A DNA stretch of 64,000 nt from JAKLIX01 sp964605655. Its GTDB lineage: Bacteria; Bacteroidota; Bacteroidia; Bacteroidales; CAIXZF01. The notes below the pieces were generated by a model, which saw only the letters and a list, made by a program, of their open reading frames with translations, was not told the origin of the DNA and made no database searches. The DNA is taken from positions 1-64,000 of the forward strand of contig CAZSDK010000011.1 of NCBI GenBank assembly GCA_964605655.1, in the 5' to 3' direction. How positions within the stretch are numbered: position 1 is the first letter of the stretch; each line of letters begins with the position of its first letter. Position numbers and translations under genes: made by a program. Positions 1-9,000 of this stretch are shown in pieces.

Positions 1-3000
1 ACCGATATGGCTGCCCTGCCCATCGCATACGGACAAGGAACATGGTCTTGTGTTGCCGACCCCGGCACCGCTCCTACCATCGATCCTCTTGAAATAAACA
101 ACATCGATGCCAGCGTTTCCTTCCCGGTACCCGGTGTGTATACCATGAGATGGACCACCACCAACTCACCGTATTGCGTGGATAACTATGATGACATTTT
201 TGTGTATGTATGGGAACAGGTGAACATCATCGATGTAACCACTACCACTGCTTACGGCCCCGGATTCCTTGAAATCTGCGGACCTACAACCGATGTTGAC
301 CTGACGGTTAACTGGACAGGAGATGAAACCGGAATTTTCTGGCAATCAGACGGAAACGGTACCTTCTCCAATGCCTTTTCGGCCAACACCACTTATACTA
401 TGGGCTTCTTTGACATTTTCCTTTACCAGGAAGCCAATATCACCGTGAGTGTGGACGGGGTGACCCCGTACTGTGTACCCGATGATTATTCTTTCAGAAT
501 TTTCTACGATGAAACCGCTCCGGTTCCTTCCTGCAACGACTTCACCCTGTATCTCGACGCTACCGGAAACGGTACCATCACCTGGGAAGATGTGGAAGAC
601 GGAACCTCATCAGATAACTGTACTTCATATGCTGACCTTTGGTTTGATGTTGCACCCACCAACTTTACTTGTGCTGACATCGCAAACAATGGCACTCCTG
701 CTAACGATGTTCAATTGATGGTTGAAGATAATATTTCTTTTTACGTTGGTGGCATTAACAACTGGGCAACCTGCACCGCCGCTATTACGGTCTTAGACAC
801 CATGGTTCCGACCTACACCCCAGTACCCGACGTTTACGTTCAGTGCTTTGCCGATATCCCCGCAGCTGATCCCGATATCATCACCGATGAGGCCGATAAC
901 TGCGATCCTGCTCCTGTTGTCTCCCTGTTTAGTGAATCAAATAACGGAGCCACCGGTTGCGACGGCGATCCCTACATCATCACCAGGGTATATCATATTA
1001 CTGATATCTATGGCAACTTTTCAACTTTCACTCATTATATTAATGTTGAAGATGATACGCCTCCGGTAGTGGTTGCCCCAACTACGGTTGACCTGGAATG
1101 CAGCGATGATCTGCCGGCAGCTGCCGCCACCATTGCTGATTTCCTTGCCCTTGCCGGAGCCGATGCTTCCGACAACTGCACAGCACAGCTCAGCCTCACC
1201 ATCTCTTCATCAGATGGCCCGCTGGTAGGAACCGACTGCGACGGAACCATCACCCGTACCTATACCATTTCTGATGGCTGTCTGAATCAAACCAGCGTAG
1301 ATCATGTATTCACCGTTACCGATAATACCGATCCTACGTTCACAGTACCTGTCAACACCACTGTTTATACAGATGCACTTTGTGCTTATGATGCTTCACC
1401 CGCCGTTACCGGTGATGTGACTGATGAAGCCGATAACTGCTCCCTCCTCTTCACGCTCGATGCTACTTATTCGGATAATCCTGTGGCCGGCGGATGCGAA
1501 GGTGAATGGATCATCACCCGTACCTGGACCCTGGTTGACGAGTGTGGTAATACCACCACCGGTGATCAGATCATCAACGTGGAAGACAACATCATTCCGA
1601 CTTTCACTGCACCTGCTGATATCACCATTTACGAAGACATCGATTGTAATTATAATGCTGATCCTTCCGTGACCGGCGATGTGACCGACGAAGACGACAA
1701 CTGCACCACCGTACTCAATGCCACACCTTCTGATGTGATTGTTCCCGGTGCCTGTATCGGTTCATGGGTGATCACCCGTACCTGGAGCCTGGTGGATAAC
1801 TGTGGTAATGCTGCAGCAGATCAGGTACAGACGATTACAGTTCTTGATGATATTGATCCCTGGTGGGTAACTCTTGCAGGTGATCTCGACGGAACTTATT
1901 CCTGCGAAGACCTTTCCGGTATCGCTGCCGCCCTGTTCCTCTACCCTGTGGCTGCCGACAACTGCGACCCGGATGTCACCAACATCGTTGGTACACCTCC
2001 TGTCTGGACCCCCGGACCTCTTTGTCCTGAAGAAGGAACCTGGACACAGACCTGGACCGTAACCGACGACTGCGGTAACGTCAGTTCCGTATTCACTCAG
2101 ACCATTGATGTGTATGATAATACGCCTCCACAGTGGATTACCTGGCCAGCTGATTATACTATGGAATGCCAGGATGCTCCTCCCCTGCCGTCCGCAGCTC
2201 CTACTGCATTTGATCTCTGTGACCCCTCACCTTTCGTCGGTTACCTTGGTGAAACAATAGTTACTCCAGATCCCACATGTCCTTACAATTATTATGTTGT
2301 TCGTGAATGGACAACAGTCGATAATTGCGGCAATTGGGACAATTTCTTCCAGACCATTACCGTTGAAGATATTCAGGCTCCCGTGTGGGTTGATGCTCCC
2401 GGTGACCTGGATCGTACCGTCAGTTGTGACAATCCTGGTGACTATGCCGCTGCCCAAGCCCTGGTTCCCACCCCTGTTGACAACTGCGATATCACCCTGT
2501 TACCCGTGAAGGTTGCCGGACTTTTCGTAGCCAACCCCAGCTGTACCTGGACCGGTACCTATACCAATACCTGGACCGTTACCGACGATTGTAACAATGT
2601 AAGCACCGTGTACACCCAGGTGATCACCATCGTCGACAATGACGCTCCGGTTTGGTCAACTGGTCCCAACGCACTCGATGCTTATCTCAGCTGCGAAGAT
2701 GGTGCCGGACTGGCTGATGCCCAGACCTGGTTCCCCGTCGCCACCGACAACTGCGACCCGGATGTCACCAATATCGTGAAAACCTCAGGTGCCTTCGTCG
2801 CCGTACCTGCTTGTCCTTACACCGGTACCTATACCAATACCTGGACCGTTACCGACAACTGTGGAAACGTTTCTGATGTGTTTACACAGGTTATCTCTGT
2901 GTACGACATCACTGTTCCCACCTGGGTAACCGCTGCCGGCGATCTCGATCGTACGGTATCCTGCGAAGATGCTGTCGCTCTTGCTGAAGCTCAGGGTTTG

Positions 3001-6000
3001 GTTCCCGTTGCTTCTGATAACTGTGACCTGACACTGGTTCCTGTTAAGACTGCCGGTCTGTTTACTCCCGGTAGCCTCTGTCCTGCAGCCGGAACGTATA
3101 CCAACTATTTCGACGTTCTCGATGATTGCGGTAACGCCAGTTCTACCTTTACCCAGGTAATCACGGTTACTGACCTTGTACCTCCTGTGGCTGTTTGTCA
3201 GAACTTTACCGCTTATCTCGATGCCACCGGTTATGTATCCATCACCGCAGCTGATGTCGACGGCGGAAGCTATGACGTTTGCAGCAACATCACAACCGAT
3301 GTGTACCCCTTCGAATTCTATTGCAGCAATGTTGGCCCCAATGACGTGGTCCTAACCGTTACCGATGCATGTGGTAATGTATCTGTTTGCAATGCCGTTG
3401 TAACGGTGGTCGATGATGTTGATCCCGTCGTTCTCACGAAGAACATTTTCGTCTCTCTGGATGCACTCGGACAAGTAACCGTATATCCTTCCGACATCGA
3501 TAACGGGAGCTGGGATAACTGTGGAATAGCTGCTTATTATATTGGTACCTATGGAACTACATCCTATACATTCTATTGTGATGATATCGGTTCCAACATT
3601 ATCGACCTGATTGTTGAGGATGTGAACGGCAATGTTAATTCTGAACCCGCCTCAGTAACAGTGATCGATGACATTCCTCCTATCATCACCTGCCCGGCTG
3701 ATCAGCTGATCTGCCTGCTCCCCGGAGTACCTTCCACCTTTGTTAGCGGACTGGATCCCGTGATCACCGATAACTGCGATTATACTTTATATTATCAGTT
3801 ATATGGCGCTACCCCCGGCTTCGGTGTCGGATCGGTGTCTGACGTGGTCCCCTTCCTGCCCGGACTCACTATTGTTGAGTACCTTGTGATTGATGACGGT
3901 GGCAATGTGGACAACTGCACTTTCCGTGTGAACGTGGTGAATATTGCCAACCCGAATGGCGGCGATGATCAGAACCTTTGTGACCTGACCACTGCCACCC
4001 TGATCGGAACACCTGCTCCTCTGCCTTCAGGCGTTTGGGTATCTTCAGTAAACTGGAGCTACACCGGTGTTACACCTGCCGGAGCACCCGATCCTACTTT
4101 GAATCCGCTCGGTGGCGCTTCCAATGTGAACGTGTTCTTTAACACAGCATTCCCTCCCCCCGACGACTATATTTATTCATTCCTCTATGAAGTGGTTTAT
4201 ACTGACGGTTATGCCACCTGCACCGGTTCTGATCCTGTGACCATCACCAACTACAGGCCTCCGTTTGCACCCAATGCCGGTGCTGACCAGGATATCTGCT
4301 TCACCAGTCCGACCACTACCATGAACGCCATCCCTGTTGAATATGGCCTCGGTACCTGGACCAACGTGGCTTATCCTTCTGTAGCCGCTACCATTGCCTC
4401 ACCGAATGATCCTTTCACCTCTGTTACCTTCCCCACACCGGGTATCTATGAGTTCAACTGGACCACCACCAACAGCGATTACTGCCCGGCTGCTTATGCC
4501 AGCATGATCGTTTACGTATGGGATGCTCCTACCGCACAGATACCTTCAGGAGACATCGAACTCTGTCTGAGCGAGGTGGCTGTCGGCGTTACCGGCACCT
4601 GGTTAGGTGATGCAGCCGGTTCCTTCTGGTCGACCTCAGGTGATGGTTCGTTTGCAGATCCTTATGATCCTGTAACCGTGTACTACCTCGGACCCAACGA
4701 TATCGCCAGCCAGGAAGCTTTCGTGACCTTCAACGTGGAAGGTGTGCTTCCCTGCGGTAACAGTAATGAAACCATCCGTATATTCTACGATGAGACCGCT
4801 CCGGTTATCTCCAGCTGTGCTGCTGATCGTGACGTTCCCATCAATCCTACTTTGTACAGCTGCCAGATCACTGTTCCTGACCTTACGACCGAAGTAGCAG
4901 CTACTGACAACTGTATCAACATCACCGTAACCCAGGATCCCCTTGCCGGCACCCTGATCGGAACTTCACACGACGCAGTTACCATCGTTACCATGACGGT
5001 TACCGATGATAACGGGAATTTCTCCACCTGTGATGTCGAGCTGACTGCCAAGGATGTGAACAATCCTGTTTGGTTAACTGGTGCCACTGCCCTTGACCGC
5101 TCCGTTTCCTGCAGCGATGTTGCCGGACTCGCCGATGCCCAGGCTCTTGCTCCTGTTGCCGCTGATAATTGTGATGCCACTCTTGTTCCTGTGAAAGTTG
5201 ACGGAAGCTTCATTCCTGGTCTTCTTTGTCCTCAGGCTGGTACCTATACCAATACCTGGACCGTGACCGACGATGCCGGAAACATAAGCGATGTCTATAC
5301 CCAGGTCATTACCATTTATGATAATACCGCTCCTTTATGGTCAACTGCTGCCGGAGATTTGGATCGTTCTGTTCTTTGCAGCGATCTGACCGGATTGGCA
5401 GATGCCCAGGCTCTTGAACCTGTTGCCACTGATAATTGCGACCTCGCCCTGACACCTCTTAAGAATGCTGGTGGATTTGTACCCGATGCACTCTGTCCTC
5501 AGGCCGGTACCTATACCAACACCTGGACCGTCACCGACGACTGTGGCAATGTTTCAACAGTATACACCCAGGTAATCACTATTTATGACAACGTGGCTCC
5601 GGTATGGTCTACCCCTGCCGGTGATCTGGACCGCAGTGTCCTCTGCAGCGATGCAGCAGGTATTGCTGACGCTCAGGCCCTGTTCCCTGTTGCCACCGAC
5701 AATTGTGACGGTGACGTTACCAATATCGTGGAAGTAGAAGGTGCTTTCATCCCCAGTCCTCTCTGTCCTCAGGCCGGTACCTATACCAATACCTGGACGG
5801 TTGCAGATGATTGTGGCAATGTGAGCGAAATTTACACCCAGGTCATCACCATATATGACAACGTGGCTCCTGTTTGGTCAACCGCTGCCGGTGATCTCGA
5901 CCGCAGTGTTTCCTGTGAAGATGCTGCCGGCCTTGCTGATGCCCAGGCTCTGATACCTGTCGGAACCGACAACTGCGACGCCGTTGTGAATGCCGTGAAA

Positions 6001-9000
6001 GTGGCTGGTGATTTTGTCGCCGGACCTCTCTGCCCCGAAGGCGGTACGTATACCAATACCTTCACCCTCACCGATGATTGCGGAAACGTAAGCGATGTTT
6101 ACACTCAGGTCATCACTGTGTATGACAACAGTGCTCCTGAATGGGTGACTGTAGCCGGTGCCCTCGACCGTATCCTGTCATGTGACGATGCCGCAGGCAT
6201 TGCCGATGCTCAGGCTCTGGTACCTTATGCCACCGACAACTGTGATGTTGATGTTCCCGCCGTGAAAACTGCCGGTGACTTCGTACCCGGTGGCCTCTGC
6301 CCCGAAGCAGGTACCTATACCAACACCTTCCTTGCCACCGACGATTGTGGTAATGTAAGCGGTACCTTCACCCAGATCATCACCATCTATGATAACACCG
6401 CTCCGGTTTGGACCTCATTCCCGACTGACCTGACCGTCAACTGTGATGAGTATATTCCGAATGTTTATCCTCCTGTCGCCAACCCGACGGCTGAAGACAA
6501 CTGCGATCCTTCTGTATTCGTAGGTTATGCCGGTGAGGACTATGTATATTACAATCCTCTCTGTGCCAATGAATTCTACGTTGTTCGTGAATGGAACGCT
6601 GTCGATGACTGTGGTAACTACATCAATGGTTATCAGCAGATCCATGTGATTGATGTAACAGCTCCCACCTGGACCACCGCTGCCGGTGATCTCGATGCAT
6701 TGTTGAGCTGCGAAAATGTGGACGGACTGGCTGCTGCACAGGCACTCTATCCTGTTGCTTCTGACAACTGCGACGGCGACGTCACCAATATCGTGAAAGT
6801 TGCCGGTGCCTTTGTACCTGTTACCGGATGTACCTATACCGGAACTTATACCAACACCTGGACTGTTGAAGATGATTGTGGTAACATCAGTGATGTCTAT
6901 ACTCAGGTAATCACTGTTTATGACAATACCGCTCCCGTATGGTCAACAGCTGACGGTGACCTGAATGTCACCCTTTCCTGCGACGATGTTGCCGGACTGG
7001 CTGATGCCCAGGCTCTGGCTCCCGTTGCCACCGACAATTGCGATGCCACCCTCACCCCGGTGAAATCTGCCGGTAGTTTCGTTGCCGGACTCGATTGTCC
7101 TCAGGCTGGTACCTATACCAACACCTGGACCGTGAACGACGATTGTGGCAATGTTTCTGACGTGTACACCCAGGTCATTACGATCTATGACAATACCGCT
7201 CCTGTATGGTCGACCGCTGACGGCGACCTCGATCGCAGTGTTTCCTGCGACGACGCTGCTGGCCTCGCTGAAGCCCAGGCTCTGCTTCCTGTCGCCACCG
7301 ATAACTGCGATGTTGATGTCCTCGCTGTGAAGACTGCCGGTGATTTCGTACCCGGAGTCCTCTGTCCTCAGGCCGGTACCTATACCAATACCTTCACTAT
7401 TGCTGACGACTGCGGCAACGCCGGAACCGTCTATACCCAGGTGATCACTGTGTATGACAATACGCCTCCGGTTGCTGCATGTGCACCTTATACTGCTTAT
7501 CTCGATGAGTTCGGTACGGTTTCCATCGTTCCCGGTGACATTGACGACGGCAGCTACGACAACTGCGGCCCCGTTTCTCTGAGTGTATATCCTTATGCAT
7601 TCAACTGCGATAATCTCGGAGACAACGACGTTACACTCACCGTTACCGATGCTTGTGGAAACGTTTCTGTCTGTATCACTGTAGTAACCGTGGTTGACAA
7701 TATCAATCCCGTTGCTGTTACCCAGGATATCGATGTATATCTTGATGAGTTCGGCCAGGCCACCATCACTCCTGCCCAGATCGACAATGGAAGCTACGAC
7801 AACTGTACCATCGTTGACTATGCTCTCGACATCACCAGCTTCACCTGTGATAATATCGGACCTAACGTCGTTATCCTGACGGTTACCGACCAGAGTGGTA
7901 ACATTGGTTATGCTCCGGCTATCGTAACCGTTTACGACGCTATTCCTCCGGTCATCACCTGTCCCGATCCTCAGCTCGTCTGCTCTGTACCCGGTACTTC
8001 TCAGACAACCATTTCCGGTATCGATCCTGTGATCACCGACAACTGTGACTTTACCTATGGTTATATTCTGACAGGCGCCACCACCGGTTCCGATTTCGGT
8101 TCCGCCAGCGACGTGGTGAACTTTAACGTTGGATTCACCAGCGTTACCTACTGGGCAGAAGACGAAGGCGGAAACTATGTGGATTGCAGCTTCGAAGTCG
8201 AAGTACGCCAGTTCCAGTATGCCGACGCCGGTCCCGACCAGGAATGGTGTAACAATGAAAACGCTTACCTGCTCGGTAACTTCCCCGATCCCGGATATAC
8301 TCCTACCTGGGCTCTGGTATCTACCACTCCGCTGCTTGCCGGTCCGGATCTTCCCGTGATCTTCCAAGTCGACAACGAAGCCGTGGTTGATAACCTCGTA
8401 CCTGGTGTGGTGTACGTGTTCTCCTACACCCTCGAAAATGGTCCTTGTTCTCATACCGATTACATGACCCTTACCAACTGGGCTCCTCCGACACCTGCTC
8501 TGGCCGGTTTCGATCAGGATCTCTGCAACGCTACTTCCTTCCAGCTTGATGGTAATGTTCCCACAGTAGGATTCGGACAGTGGACCCTCTACTCAGGACC
8601 CAATACCCCGACCTTCGATATCTTCAATAACAATCCTGTTGTGACAGGTGCTGTCCCCGGACTGTATACCTTCGTCTGGACCATCTACAACGGTGTTTGC
8701 CAGGAGAACGTGGATGAAGTTCTGATCACCAACTGGGCTCCGGTTTCAGTTGATGCAGGTGAGAACGCACTGATCTGTCCTAACGCTGATTCTTATACCA
8801 TCAGTGGTTCTACTGCCAGCAATTATGATCATCTCGTTTGGAATGCCGCCGGTGATGGTTGGTTCAACGATCCTTCCGCACTGAATCCCATTTACCACCC
8901 GGGACCCAATGATTACATTGCCGGTACCGTTGACCTTATCCTGACCGCCTACGGTCTCGGACCCTGTCCTTCAGTGACCGATCAGATGACCCTCGTTATC

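Noticed and set aside
6943..8454. A 503-codon open frame antisense to the giant repeat protein
   Set aside because: It mirrors the repetitive modules, lacks any recognisable domain or signal and arises from codon bias on the coding strand.
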